A stretch of DNA of 40,000 nucleotides, taken from an uncultured Hyphomicrobiales bacterium (GTDB lineage: Bacteria > Pseudomonadota > Alphaproteobacteria > Rhizobiales > Xanthobacteraceae). Of this stretch, positions 1 through 7,107 are shown in pieces; within the stretch, counting starts at the first letter, position 1; each line of letters opens with the position of its first letter. The notes under the pieces were generated by a model. The model did no database searches, had not been told where the DNA came from, and saw only the letters and a program-made list of their open reading frames with translations. The stretch is from contig CAIYTE010000168.1 in NCBI GenBank assembly GCA_903929045.1, positions 1-40,000 on the forward strand. Direction: 5' to 3'. The position numbers and the translations under genes were made by a program.

Positions 1-66
1 GGTACGGATTTCTGTTTCATCTTCGCTCCTTACGGCTACGATGAACCAGAAATCCTCCCTCCGTGA
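1..66 (+). CDS. possible 3' end of an unrecognised ORF (partial)
   Basis: Frame 1 is open from the window edge to a TGA at 64-66 and would encode about 21 residues ending in DEPEILPP. The stretch is too short to recognise. It lies in the same frame as the next small gene, which starts 39 bases later. It may equally be non-coding. Confidence 0.15.
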   Translation, partial: GTDFCFIFAPYGYDEPEILPP

Positions 67-105
67 AGTCCCTCAATTTGTCTCAGGGGTGCTGACGGGG
101 AACAG

Positions 106-411
106 ATGAGGGCCATGGGTTCTCCGCCCATGGATTTAGGAAACTTAGGTTCGTTGAGAAATCTTGCGGGCCTCAATCCGCTTCCCGTTGAGGGTCAGCC
201 TCGAGATATTGTTGTGAAACTTCGAAAGGATGTGAACCCGCACAATGCAGTAGTTAAAGTACTAGCCATAAGACCACGCGCGACGGTAGGTGTCCTTTCG
301 CCGGAACGGCTAATCGTTACAACTTCTGGCTCACAGGCAGCCTTAGCAAGATTTCGGATGCAGCTAAGGGAGATCGATGATGTAGAGTCAGTGAGTAGCT
401 CTAGTCCTTAG
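106..411 (+). CDS. hypothetical protein, 101 aa
   Basis: I do not recognise this protein. After a Gly/Leu/Pro-rich N-terminus of about 30 residues it reads like a compact alpha/beta domain: a strand-like IVVKLRKD segment, a hydrophobic VVKVLAI segment, a LIVTTSG strand, and a helix containing ALARFRMQLREI. No signal peptide or membrane segment is visible. The ATG at 106 has only a weak upstream GGGG; an ATG at 115 is an alternative. The surrounding 530 bases have visibly lower GC and different codon use from rlmH and its neighbours, which suggests acquired DNA at this edge. The whole gene could be spurious, but the amphipathic pattern favours a real small protein. Confidence 0.4.
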   Translation: MRAMGSPPMDLGNLGSLRNLAGLNPLPVEGQPRDIVVKLRKDVNPHNAVVKVLAIRPRATVGVLSPERLIVTTSGSQAALARFRMQLREIDDVESVSSSSP

Positions 412-549
412 CGCTCATCATTGGTCTGATAAGCCGAGCAAACGCCCCTCGAAGATCGGGTGGGATGCACATGAGATTTATCTCAGAAGTGATTTGAAAT
501 ATTCCGCATCTTAGCGGTCACCCTTTGAGGCTGTCGCCGGAGCGACGGA

Positions 550-1032
550 TCAAGTCCGGTGGTACGGGTGGCCGGTGAGGATCGTCGACACCCGGTAGAT
601 CTGCTCCAGCAGCATCACCCGCACCAGCTGATGCGGCCAGGTCACCGCGCCGAAGCACAGCCGCATCTGCGCCTTGTCCTTGAGGCCCGGCGCGAGGCCG
701 TCGGCACCGCCGATGATGAAGACCACCGCCGGTTTGCCGTTGTCGCTCCATTTAGTGAATTGCGCCGCCATGCTGGCGCTGTCGAGATTGTCGCCGCGCG
801 AGTCGAGCAGCACCACCGTTGCGCCCGGCGGAATGATGGTGGTCAGCGCGATCGATTCCTCGAGCATGCGCTTGTCCGCCTCGGCGGCGCGGCTTTCGCG
901 AATCTCGATGATCTCGACGTCACGCCAGCCGAGATTGCGGCCGGTCTGCGCGGCGCGCTTGCGGTAACGCTCGGCGAGTTCGGTTTCGGGGCCGGCTTTC
1001 AGGCGGCCGATGGCGGCGACGATGATGCGCAT
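550..1032 (-). CDS. rlmH: 23S rRNA pseudouridine(1915) N3-methyltransferase RlmH
   Basis: RlmH is a SPOUT-class methyltransferase that methylates N3 of pseudouridine 1915 in helix 69 of 23S rRNA, using S-adenosylmethionine on assembled 70S ribosomes. The 160-residue length is normal for the family. The N-terminus MRIIVAAIGRLK is typical. The SAM-binding knot loop appears as FIIGGADGL (GGADG at residues 108-112), and the C-terminus ends in the family signature YHR (157-159). It is the last gene of the minus-strand series proB, proA, nadD, rsfS, rlmH, which is usual in Hyphomicrobiales. It is separated from rsfS by a small lipoprotein gene and a palindromic repeat, so it may have its own transcript here. 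Confidence 0.95.
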   Translation of the reverse strand: MRIIVAAIGRLKAGPETELAERYRKRAAQTGRNLGWRDVEIIEIRESRAAEADKRMLEESIALTTIIPPGATVVLLDSRGDNLDSASMAAQFTKWSDNGKPAVVFIIGGADGLAPGLKDKAQMRLCFGAVTWPHQLVRVMLLEQIYRVSTILTGHPYHRT

Positions 1033-1060
1033 GGACTAACGGTAAGCCGTCTTCTGTGAT

Positions 1061-1173
1061 CCGTCACCCTGAGGTGCGAGCCCGCAGGGCGAGCCTCGAA
1101 GGGCGACGGCCCGAAGGGTTCGGGGCCTTCATCCTTCGAGGCGCGCAAAGATGCGCGCACCTCAGGATGACGG
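1061..1173. repeat. intergenic inverted repeat, 'CATCCTGAGG' type
   Basis: The ends 1061-1078 and 1156-1173 are inverted copies matching at 17 of 18 positions (core CCTGAGGTGCG / CGCACCTCAGG). Smaller stems rich in CGAAGG/CCTTCG lie between them. A relative with the core CATCCTGAGGAGC occurs at 17808-17918. It fills the gap upstream of rlmH and looks like a dispersed palindromic (REP/BIME-like) element. Confidence 0.75.
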
Positions 1174-1214
1174 GGAAAGACCTGCGCGCCTCGCCGTTTT
1201 CCGAATCTGCCAAC

Positions 1215-1577
1215 TCACTTCACGCGGGTGAAGGACTTCGGCATCGGTTCGGGCGGCGTTGCGCTCGGCGTCACGCAGGTATCGCCGGAGCCGTTATCGA
1301 TCAGCAACCGGTCGTTCTCGATCTTGTAATAGCAGGTGAGCGCGACGCCGTTGGCGGAGGTCAGCGTGACCTGGCCCTTGCGGCCGAGCGCCCATGACAG
1401 GCGCAGGATCGCGAAATAGCGATAATCGAAATCGCCGTCGGCTTTGAATTCGACCGTGTGCGTGGTGCCGTCTTCCGGCTTCCACAGCCCCATCAGCGCG
1501 GCGCGGTCGGCTTCGGTTGCTTTCGAACAACCGGAAATCGCGAGACCCACAAGCAGCAGCGCGAACAAGCGGCTCAT
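1215..1577 (-). CDS. small putative lipoprotein, 120 aa
   Basis: The N-terminus is a lipoprotein signal: a short basic start, a hydrophobic stretch FALLLVGLA, then the lipobox LAISGC with Cys17 as the predicted acylated residue. The mature protein of about 104 residues is beta-rich (HTVEFKADGDFDYRY, GQVTLTSANG, LTCYYKIENDRLLIDNG) with two further cysteines (LTCYY and DTCVT) that could pair. This looks like a small periplasm-facing beta-barrel of the 'extracellular signal/lipocalin-like' sort, but I cannot name a family. It sits between rsfS and rlmH on the same strand. Its 3' end is 41 bases from the palindromic repeat, so co-transcription with rlmH is uncertain. Confidence 0.8.
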   Translation of the reverse strand: MSRLFALLLVGLAISGCSKATEADRAALMGLWKPEDGTTHTVEFKADGDFDYRYFAILRLSWALGRKGQVTLTSANGVALTCYYKIENDRLLIDNGSGDTCVTPSATPPEPMPKSFTRVK

Positions 1578-1613
1578 TTCAATCCCATGCGTCCCGATGC
1601 TCGTTGCGTGCGC

Positions 1614-1907
1614 TCACACGCTCCACATTTTCTCGAGGCCGTAGAAGTCGCGGACTTCGGGCCGGAAAACATGAACGATGACGTCGCCGGCGTCGATCAG
1701 CACCCAGTCGCCCTGGCGCATGCCTTCGACACGCAGACCGGTTTTGCCCGCGCCCTTGAGTCCGCGCACGACGCTGTCGGCGATGGCGCCGACATGCACG
1801 TTCGAGCGCCCGGTGGTGACGACCATGTAGTCGCCGATCGACGGCTTCTCGGACAGATCGATGGTGACGCTGTTCTCGGCCTTCATGTCGTCGAGCCGCG
1901 CCAGCAC
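1614..1907 (-). CDS. rsfS: ribosomal silencing factor RsfS (conserved core; start uncertain)
   Basis: RsfS binds L14 on the large subunit and blocks subunit joining when nutrients fall. The DUF143 core is clear: DDMKAENSVTIDL, the GDYMVVTTGRS strand-turn, HVGAIADSVV, WVLIDAGDVIVHVF and the C-terminal YGLEKMW. The coordinates given use the GTG at 1905-1907. However, that start cuts off the first half of helix 1 (SQATLKLV, encoded just upstream) and has no ribosome binding site. The frame stays open without a stop back to the nadD stop at 2178-2180, through a Lys/Ala/Pro-rich segment of the kind common at the N-terminus of alphaproteobacterial RsfS, yet it contains no ATG, GTG or TTG. A CTG at 2118-2120 with AAGGA ten bases upstream is the best true start and would give 168 residues. 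Confidence 0.85.
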   Translation of the reverse strand: MLARLDDMKAENSVTIDLSEKPSIGDYMVVTTGRSNVHVGAIADSVVRGLKGAGKTGLRVEGMRQGDWVLIDAGDVIVHVFRPEVRDFYGLEKMWSV

Positions 1908-2120
1908 CAGTTTCAGGGTTGCCTGCGAGGCGGAACGATCGACCTCGGGTTTTTTGGCGGGCGTCGCCGGTTTTGCGCTGGGCTTGACGCTGGCCTTGGC
2001 GGCCGCCTTGGCACTCTGTCGCGCGCTTTCCTTGACGACGGACTTTTTTGCGGCCGGTTTTTTCGCCGCGGATTTTTTGGCGGCAGGACGTTTGGTCCGC
2101 TTGGATTCGGATGTTGGCAG
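1908..2120 (-). other. in-frame Lys/Ala-rich N-terminal extension of rsfS with candidate CTG start
   Basis: Read in the rsfS frame this encodes LPTSESKRTKRPAAKK, then further AKK repeats, up to the conserved SQATLKLV helix. No stop interrupts it. The CTG at 2118-2120 follows a purine stretch AAAAAGGA at a usable distance, and would give an N-terminus starting PTSESK. No ATG, GTG or TTG exists in this frame between 1908 and 2177. Confidence 0.5.
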
Positions 2121-2177
2121 GGGATCGGTATCCTTTTTATGATCGCCGCATCGAACCGGATGCGCTTCGGACGATAG

Positions 2178-2870
2178 CTATTTCGCGCGCTTTTTGCCAC
2201 CGGTTGCCGCTTTGGCGGCCGGTGTCTTTTTGCCCGCTTTGGGTGTTCCGGTGCCGCGAATGGCGCGCAACGCGGTCGAGGACAGCGGCGACTTCAGTCC
2301 GTGCAGGAAGGTCCAGGCCGGAGCGCGGCGGTCCGGCAGGCTCGAGGCATCGCACTCGCGAATGCGGAAGCGGGCCAGCGCGTTGCCGGCGGGACTGCCG
2401 CCGGCATAGAGGCTCGGGCCCAGCCGGTCGATGACGACAATCGGCACCAGCGAGGCGATGGCGCGCCATTTCTGCCAGCGATGGAAGTGGCGCAGATTGT
2501 CGGCGCCCATGATCCAGACGAAGCGCACGCCTTTGCAACGCGTCAGCAGCCACAGGATGGTGTCGTAGGTGTAGCGCGTGTTGATGGCGGCTTCGATGCC
2601 GGTGATGTCGAGGCGCGGGTGGTGCGAGAGCTTGCGCGCGGCGGCGATGCGCTCGCCGAGCGGCGCAAGATGCTTGGTGTTCTTGAGCGGATTACCCGGC
2701 GTCACCAGCCACCAGACGCGGTCGAGCTTGAGCCGCTTCAGGGCCAGCAGGCTGGCGCCGAGATGCGCCAGATGCGGCGGGTCAAAGGTGCCGCCGAACA
2801 GGCCGATGCGCATGCCGGGCGCATTGGGAGGGAGATAGCGCTCGGGGCGAGCGGTGATGGGTGCGGTCAC
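2178..2870 (-). CDS. nadD: nicotinate-nucleotide adenylyltransferase NadD
   Basis: NadD joins nicotinate mononucleotide and ATP to make deamido-NAD, the second-last step of NAD synthesis. The nucleotidyltransferase signature is complete: [15 protein letters not shown] with the (H/T)xGH-type element at His33-His36, WIMGADNL in the middle, and the ATP-binding SSTALR near the C-terminus. The GTG at 2868-2870 overlaps the proA stop as GTGA, which fits translational coupling; an ATG at 2811-2813 directly before RIGLFGG would give 211 residues. The last 25 residues are Lys/Ala-rich ([17 protein letters not shown]) and are not needed for catalysis. The TAG stop is in the same frame as rsfS. A much longer open frame upstream of the start is a shadow of proA. 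Confidence 0.95.
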   Translation of the reverse strand: MTAPITARPERYLPPNAPGMRIGLFGGTFDPPHLAHLGASLLALKRLKLDRVWWLVTPGNPLKNTKHLAPLGERIAAARKLSHHPRLDITGIEAAINTRYTYDTILWLLTRCKGVRFVWIMGADNLRHFHRWQKWRAIASLVPIVVIDRLGPSLYAGGSPAGNALARFRIRECDASSLPDRRAPAWTFLHGLKSPLSSTALRAIRGTGTPKAGKKTPAAKAATGGKKRAK

Positions 2871-4159
2871 GGCCGTGTCTGACCGCTTCCGAGAATACGA
2901 TACTTGAAGGTGGTGAGCTGTTCGGTGCCGACGGGGCCGCGCGCATGCAGGCGGCCGGTGGCGATGCCGATTTCGGCGCCGAAGCCGAATTCGCCGCCGT
3001 CGGCGAATTGCGTCGAGGCGTTGTGCAGCACGATGGCCGAGTCGACCTGCGCCAGGAATTTCTGGGCAGCGGCCGTGTCGTCGGTGATGATCGCGTCGGT
3101 GTGGTGCGATCCGTAGTGTTCGATGTGCGCGATGGCGGCGTCGACATCGTCGACCACCTTCACCGAAATGATGGCATCGAGATATTCGGTCGACCAGTCT
3201 TCCTCGGTCGCGGTTTTGACGCGCGTGTCGACGGCCTGCGTGGCCTTGTCGCCGCGCACTTCGCAACCGCCGTCGAGCAGCATGGTCACCAGCGGCTTGA
3301 GATGCGTCGCCGCCGCCGCGCGATCGACCAGCAGAGTCTCGACCGCGCCGCAGACGCCGGTGCGGCGCAGCTTCGCGTTCATGACGATGGTCTTGGCCAT
3401 ATCGAGCGATGCGGCCTTGTCGATGAAGATGTGCACGATGCCTTCGAGATGCGCGAAGACGGGCACGCGCGCTTCCGCCTGCACGCGCGCGACGAGGCTT
3501 TTGCCGCCGCGCGGCACGATGACGTCGATATTGCCGTCGAGTCCGGTCAGCATCAGACCGACGGCGGCGCGGTCGCGCGTCGGCACCAGCTGGATGCAGG
3601 CTTCGGGCAATCCGGCCTCGCGCAGGCCCTGCTGGATGGCGGCGTGGATGGCGCGGCTCGAGCGCGTCGAGTCCGAGCCGCCGCGCAGGACGGCGGCATT
3701 GCCTGATTTCAGGCACAGAGCGCCGGCGTCCGCGGTGACGTTGGGGCGGCTCTCGTAAATGATGCCGACGACGCCCAGCGGCACGCGCACGCGCTGGATG
3801 GTCATGCCGTTCGGCCGGGTCCAGGATTCGGTGACGGCGCCGACGGGATCCTTCAGTGCGCGCACGGTCTCGATGGCCTCGGCGATGCCTTCGACGCGCT
3901 TGTCGTCGAGCGCGAGGCGGTCGATCACCGCGCTGGTGAGGCCGGCGGCGCGGGCCTCCGCGAGGTCTTCCGCATTGGCGGCGAGGATACGCGCCTTTTG
4001 CGCCCGGACCGCTGCGGCCATGAGATCCAGGGCCTGGTCCTTCTGGGCGGCGGGGGCGAGCGCGAGCACGCGCGCGGCGGCGCGGACGGCCTGGCCGATA
4101 TCGGCCATGACCTTCCCCAGGTCTCCCGTTCCCTCGATGCTCTTGAGTGGCGCCGTCAT
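2867..4159 (-). CDS. proA: gamma-glutamyl phosphate reductase ProA
   Basis: ProA reduces gamma-glutamyl phosphate with NADPH to glutamate 5-semialdehyde, the second step of proline synthesis. The 430-residue length fits. The aldehyde-dehydrogenase-like fold shows [20 protein letters not shown], the catalytic cysteine in [13 protein letters not shown] (Cys270) and the C-terminal [13 protein letters not shown]. The start ATG at 4159 is followed by [21 protein letters not shown]. Its stop overlaps the nadD start. Unlike many relatives it is not directly joined to proB: a 725-base gap holds a small gene on the opposite strand and several hairpins, so proA probably has its own promoter. Confidence 0.97.
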   Translation of the reverse strand: MTAPLKSIEGTGDLGKVMADIGQAVRAAARVLALAPAAQKDQALDLMAAAVRAQKARILAANAEDLAEARAAGLTSAVIDRLALDDKRVEGIAEAIETVRALKDPVGAVTESWTRPNGMTIQRVRVPLGVVGIIYESRPNVTADAGALCLKSGNAAVLRGGSDSTRSSRAIHAAIQQGLREAGLPEACIQLVPTRDRAAVGLMLTGLDGNIDVIVPRGGKSLVARVQAEARVPVFAHLEGIVHIFIDKAASLDMAKTIVMNAKLRRTGVCGAVETLLVDRAAAATHLKPLVTMLLDGGCEVRGDKATQAVDTRVKTATEEDWSTEYLDAIISVKVVDDVDAAIAHIEHYGSHHTDAIITDDTAAAQKFLAQVDSAIVLHNASTQFADGGEFGFGAEIGIATGRLHARGPVGTEQLTTFKYRILGSGQTRP

Positions 4160-4406
4160 GATCCTGAAGTCTGGTCCTAAAGCCTAAAGTCCCACCCCAA
4201 GTGGTCGTGGTGGGGTGGTTTTCCTACCACGTCGGGGTTCCGGCGGCGAGACAGGGCGGCAGGGCTGCCATGGCCCGATTTCATGGCTCGTTCGATGCCG
4301 GGCAGCCTGGGGATAACGAGGATAAGCACAATTCGGCCCCGAACCAGACACCTCCGCTTCACGTTGGGTTGCGAGGGTGATGCAACGTCCACTGAGGGCC
4401 GTAACC

Positions 4407-4652
4407 ATGATGCGTAATTCGAAGGCCAATTCGAGCGGCAAGCCGAAATCCCTGCCAACCCGGTTTCCGGTCGGGACCAAATTCGTCATCGAAGGGCGGC
4501 CCGCCGGCGACGGCGAAGTGCAGGTCTTCAAGCGCTACATCGAGTTTCCCGACGGTCGCTATCTTCAGCTTCCCAACCGGCCGGAAAAGCCGCGCTCCAA
4601 CGCGCTGCGCCGGTCGCGCCGCCCGGCCGAGCCGGCAAGGGCTTCGCGCTAA
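4407..4652 (+). CDS. small hypothetical protein between proA and proB
   Basis: The product is about 81 residues if started at the ATG at 4407 (GAGGG eight bases upstream); an in-frame ATG at 4377 would add ten residues. The middle looks folded and beta-rich: FPVGTKFVIEGRPAGDGEVQ, RYIEFPDGRYLQLP. Both ends are basic and disordered, with a C-terminal run RRSRRPAEPARASR. No signal or membrane segment is visible. The family is unknown to me. It is a single-gene unit divergent from proA and convergent with proB, and ends in a clear intrinsic terminator, which supports its being expressed. Confidence 0.65.
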   Translation: MMRNSKANSSGKPKSLPTRFPVGTKFVIEGRPAGDGEVQVFKRYIEFPDGRYLQLPNRPEKPRSNALRRSRRPAEPARASR

Positions 4653-4666
4653 GCCGCTCATACCAA

Positions 4667-4699
4667 AACGCCGCCTCATCGGGCGGCGTTTTTGTTTTG
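4667..4699 (+). terminator. Rho-independent terminator of the small hypothetical gene
   Basis: A perfect nine-base stem (AACGCCGCC 4667-4675 with GGCGGCGTT 4682-4690, six-base loop) is followed by TTGTTTTGT. It starts 15 bases after the stop codon. Confidence 0.85.
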
Positions 4700-4706
4700 T
4701 GTGAGT

Positions 4707-4748
4707 GCGTTTAAACGCGGAAATCCCGGCCTCCGGTGGGCCGGGATT
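4707..4748 (-). terminator. paired palindromes in the proB / small-gene convergent gap, possible proB terminator
   Basis: GCGTTTAAACGC at 4707-4718 is a perfect 12-base palindrome. AATCCCGGCC (4722-4731) pairs with GGCCGGGATT (4739-4748) as a ten-base stem with a seven-base loop. They lie downstream of the proB stop on the minus strand, but there is no clean T run, so termination is only suggested. Confidence 0.45.
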
Positions 4749-4883
4749 AACGGGCGATCGGTGGATCGCCTTCAAGGTCGCGTTTACGGGTAGGCCTTAG
4801 GTCGAAACTGAAACGGCTCGCGTCGCGCTGTGCCGAAACAACGCGCATGACTCGCAAGGGTTCCAGGCGTTCGGTTCGAGTGA

Positions 4884-6014
4884 TTACTGACCGGCGATAA
4901 CGAGATCGTCGCGGTGAATCATTTCGGTGCGGCCGGTGTAACCGAGGATGAGCAGCACGTCGGCGGACGAGCGGCCCTTGATCTTTTCGGCATCGTCGGC
5001 GTCGTAAGCAATCAGGCCGCGGCCGACTTCATGTCCATCGGGCCCGCGCACGATCACGGCATCGCCACGGCCGAACGCGCCCTCGATCTTGATGACGCCG
5101 GCGGGCAGCAGGCTTTTGCCGAGATGCAATGCACGCACCGCGCCGGCATCGATGATCAGCGAACCACGCGGCTCCAGCGAACCGGCGATCCACTTCTTGC
5201 GCGCGGTCACGGGATTGGCCGGGGTCAGGAACCATGTACACGGCCCGCCGTCCATGATGGCGCGCAACGGATGGTTCACGCGGCCGGAGGCAATGACCAT
5301 ATGCACGCCGGCGGTGGTCGCGATTTTGCCGGCCTCGATCTTGGTGACCATGCCGCCGCGCGATAATTCCGAGCCCGAAACGCCGGCCATCTGTTCGATC
5401 TCGGGCGAGATGCGCGGCACCACGGGCACGAGCTTGGCGTTGCTGCCCGGCGTGGGCGGCTTGTCGTAGAGGCCGTCAATATCGGACAGCAAGACGAGCA
5501 GATCGGCGCTGGTCATGGTGGCGACGCGCGCGGCGAGCCGGTCATTGTCGCCGTAACGGATTTCGGTGGTGGCGACGGTGTCGTTCTCGTTGATCACCGG
5601 CACCGAATGCCATTCCAGCAGTTTGTCGATGGTCGAGCGCGCATTGAGATAGCGGCGGCGCTCTTCGGTGTCGGTCAGCGTCAGCAGCACCTGGCCGGCG
5701 GAGATGTCGTGCGCGCCGAGCGACTCCGACCATGACCGCGCCAGCGCGATCTGGCCGACGGCGGCGGCGGCCTGCGCTTCCTCGAGCTTGAGCGCGCCGC
5801 GCGGCAGCTTCATCGAGGCGCGCGCTAGGGCGATGGCGCCGGACGACACCACGATGACGTCGCGCTTGTCCCGGTGCAGCGCGGCGATGTCGGCGGTCAA
5901 CGTGTCCAGCCACTCGCGCTTCAGCGCGCCGGCCTCGTGATCGACGAGCAGCGACGAGCCGACCTTGACGACGATGCGGCGGAAGGAGGTGAGGCTCGGA
6001 AGGGCGGCAGACAT
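4884..6014 (-). CDS. proB: glutamate 5-kinase ProB
   Basis: ProB phosphorylates glutamate with ATP in the first, normally proline-inhibited, step of proline synthesis. The amino-acid kinase domain shows [12 protein letters not shown] near the start, [19 protein letters not shown] and [12 protein letters not shown]; the C-terminal part (about residue 280 on) is a PUA domain ([35 protein letters not shown]). The start is set at the ATG at 6012-6014 (MSAALPSL); an upstream in-frame ATG at 6032 lies inside a hairpin and adds NAGFF. Neither has a good ribosome binding site, and a terminator-like hairpin ends against the 6014 start. The gene is divided from obgE by about 15 kb of accessory DNA. Confidence 0.96.
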   Translation of the reverse strand: MSAALPSLTSFRRIVVKVGSSLLVDHEAGALKREWLDTLTADIAALHRDKRDVIVVSSGAIALARASMKLPRGALKLEEAQAAAAVGQIALARSWSESLGAHDISAGQVLLTLTDTEERRRYLNARSTIDKLLEWHSVPVINENDTVATTEIRYGDNDRLAARVATMTSADLLVLLSDIDGLYDKPPTPGSNAKLVPVVPRISPEIEQMAGVSGSELSRGGMVTKIEAGKIATTAGVHMVIASGRVNHPLRAIMDGGPCTWFLTPANPVTARKKWIAGSLEPRGSLIIDAGAVRALHLGKSLLPAGVIKIEGAFGRGDAVIVRGPDGHEVGRGLIAYDADDAEKIKGRSSADVLLILGYTGRTEMIHRDDLVIAGQ

Positions 6015-6042
6015 GAAAAACCCGGCGTTCAATGCGCCGGGT
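6015..6042 (-). terminator. intrinsic-terminator-like hairpin directly before the proB start
   Basis: On the minus strand ACCCGGCG (6042-6035) pairs with CGCCGGGT (6027-6020) around a seven-base loop, followed by TTTTTC and then the proB ATG at 6014. It may terminate the upstream small membrane genes (stop at 6067), or it may act as an attenuator for proB, because little room remains for a separate proB promoter. Confidence 0.6.
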
Positions 6043-6066
6043 GTGTAGCACGGGTTTTGCGAAGCG

Positions 6067-6213
6067 TCAGGGCCGATGCGGGGTTGCTTGCTTGGCGCTA
6101 TGCCGTCGCTCTTCGCGGTCGTCCTGCCATCGAGCCAGGACGAGAATAGCCGCAGCGGAAATGAGGACGAAAAGCGGACCGCTAAGGATGAACAAAAATT
6201 GCTCGAAGGTCAT
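6067..6213 (-). CDS. tiny single-pass membrane protein, 48 aa
   Basis: The product has one membrane segment near the N-terminus ([21 protein letters not shown], about residues 6-27) followed by a charged, arginine-rich tail ([15 protein letters not shown]), giving an N-out/C-in single-pass protein by the positive-inside rule. Its ATG at 6211-6213 overlaps the TGA of the preceding gene as ATGA, so translation is probably coupled. I recognise no family. The overlap with a second membrane-protein gene is the main reason to believe it is real. Confidence 0.6.
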   Translation of the reverse strand: MTFEQFLFILSGPLFVLISAAAILVLARWQDDREERRHSAKQATPHRP

Positions 6214-6422
6214 TCGTGCAACCTCCCAAGAAATCGCCGACCTCCCCAATGTAAGGCCATCGCTCCGCAGCCGCAAATGATGCCTAAAATTGCGAAATAC
6301 ACCAACCCGACGCGGAGTTCGGAGATGCCGTAGGCGACTGCTGCGACAGGAGCCAAAAGGCCTGCGGTCAAGAATGCGGCAGCCATGGCGTTGCATAGCG
6401 AGGCCGTCAGTTTCGGGCACAC
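6210..6422 (-). CDS. small two-pass membrane protein, 70 aa
   Basis: Two hydrophobic segments are visible: AAAFLTAGLLAPVAAVAYG and GLVYFAILGIICGCGAMAL, joined by a short ISELRV linker, with a basic C-terminus ([11 protein letters not shown]). The coordinates use a GTG at 6420-6422; an internal ATG at 6384-6386 (MAAAFL) would give 58 residues. Neither has a ribosome binding site. A TTGACG element at 6452-6457 and TCTAGT 17 bases further would place the transcript start close to the GTG, so a leaderless mRNA is possible. It is the first gene of a two-gene unit with the 48-residue protein. The function is unknown. Confidence 0.55.
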   Translation of the reverse strand: MCPKLTASLCNAMAAAFLTAGLLAPVAAVAYGISELRVGLVYFAILGIICGCGAMALHWGGRRFLGRLHE

Positions 6423-6457
6423 GCTTAACTAGAACATAACAAGAACATCGCGTCAAG
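6423..6457 (-). promoter_or_regulatory. candidate promoter for the small membrane-protein pair
   Basis: On the minus strand TTGACG (6457-6452), a 17-base spacer and TCTAGT precede the GTG at 6422 by only a few bases. The -35 is good and the -10 is weak (four of six). This region is AT-richer than its surroundings. Confidence 0.3.
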
Positions 6458-6561
6458 CGATGTGGTTATTTCGGCATTGCCCACGCGCATTTGGATACCT
6501 TGTTCCGCGCCCGCCGTTGCCCGTAGAACCTCCCCAACAACAAGCGTTTGGGGAGAGAGTT

Positions 6562-7107
6562 TTGGCTGACGCGCACCACCCTCCGTCGTCCGAGCATTCG
6601 GACTGGCCGGACCGCATCCACGCCGTCTTCAAGAAATTCAACGTGCGCCAGGTCGGCCATGTGCCGGACACCGGCCACACGCGGCTGATCGCTTTGTGCG
6701 CGCAGGACAACGAGATCAAGGATGTGGTGCTGACCTCGGAGGCCGAAGGTCCCGGCCTCGTGCTCGGCGCCACGCTCGGCGGCGAACGCGCCGCGCTCCT
6801 GATGCAGTCGAGCGGCGTCGGCAACTGCGTCAACACGTTTTCGATTTTGCAGAACTGCGCGGCGCCGATCGTGCTGGTCGTCACCATGCGCGGCGAGTTC
6901 AACGACTTCAATCCGTGGCAGCGGCCGATGGGCAAGATGACGGAAGAGACGCTCAAACTCTGCGGCTTCCACGTCTATCGCGTCGATGAAGAGAAGGACG
7001 TCGAGCCGGTGCTCTCCGCCGCCTGCGACATGGCCTATGGCGGCAATTTCCAGGTCGCGGTGCTGCTGTCGCAGCGCATGATCAACCGCATGCCGGGAGC
7101 GCACTGA
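6562..7107 (+). CDS. thiamine-diphosphate enzyme, PYR-domain subunit (split decarboxylase type)
   Basis: This 181-residue subunit carries the PYR domain of a two-gene thiamine-diphosphate enzyme of the sulfopyruvate/phosphonopyruvate decarboxylase type (compare ComD). The conserved cofactor-activating glutamate lies in VLTSEAEGPGLVLGA, followed by the domain's ALLMQSSGVGNCVN and APIVLVVTMRGEF. The TTG at 6562 is chosen because GGGAGAG stands five bases upstream and the conserved domain follows at once; the open frame to 6460 has no such site. It overlaps the PP-domain gene by one base (TGATG). The substrate is not evident. Neither the sequence nor the neighbours show a coenzyme M or phosphonate pathway. 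Confidence 0.85.
   Translation: MADAHHPPSSEHSDWPDRIHAVFKKFNVRQVGHVPDTGHTRLIALCAQDNEIKDVVLTSEAEGPGLVLGATLGGERAALLMQSSGVGNCVNTFSILQNCAAPIVLVVTMRGEFNDFNPWQRPMGKMTEETLKLCGFHVYRVDEEKDVEPVLSAACDMAYGGNFQVAVLLSQRMINRMPGAH

Noticed and set aside
1061..1173. Possible CRISPR or tandem-repeat array
   Set aside because: There are only two inverted arms and no regularly spaced direct repeats. The same holds for 14689-14757 and 27732-27804.
2178..2180. TAG as a pyrrolysine codon in a NadD-RsfS fusion
   Set aside because: There is no sign of pyrrolysine machinery, and a CTG start with a ribosome binding site is a simpler explanation for rsfS.
2871..3716. Upstream extension of the nadD frame to 512 residues
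   Set aside because: It lies entirely within proA in another frame and has the Arg/His/Pro-rich composition of an antisense shadow; NadD homology starts after 2870.
4184..4531. Minus-strand ORF of 115 residues upstream of proA
   Set aside because: It overlaps the small plus-strand gene, has no recognisable fold or ribosome binding site, and looks like a shadow.
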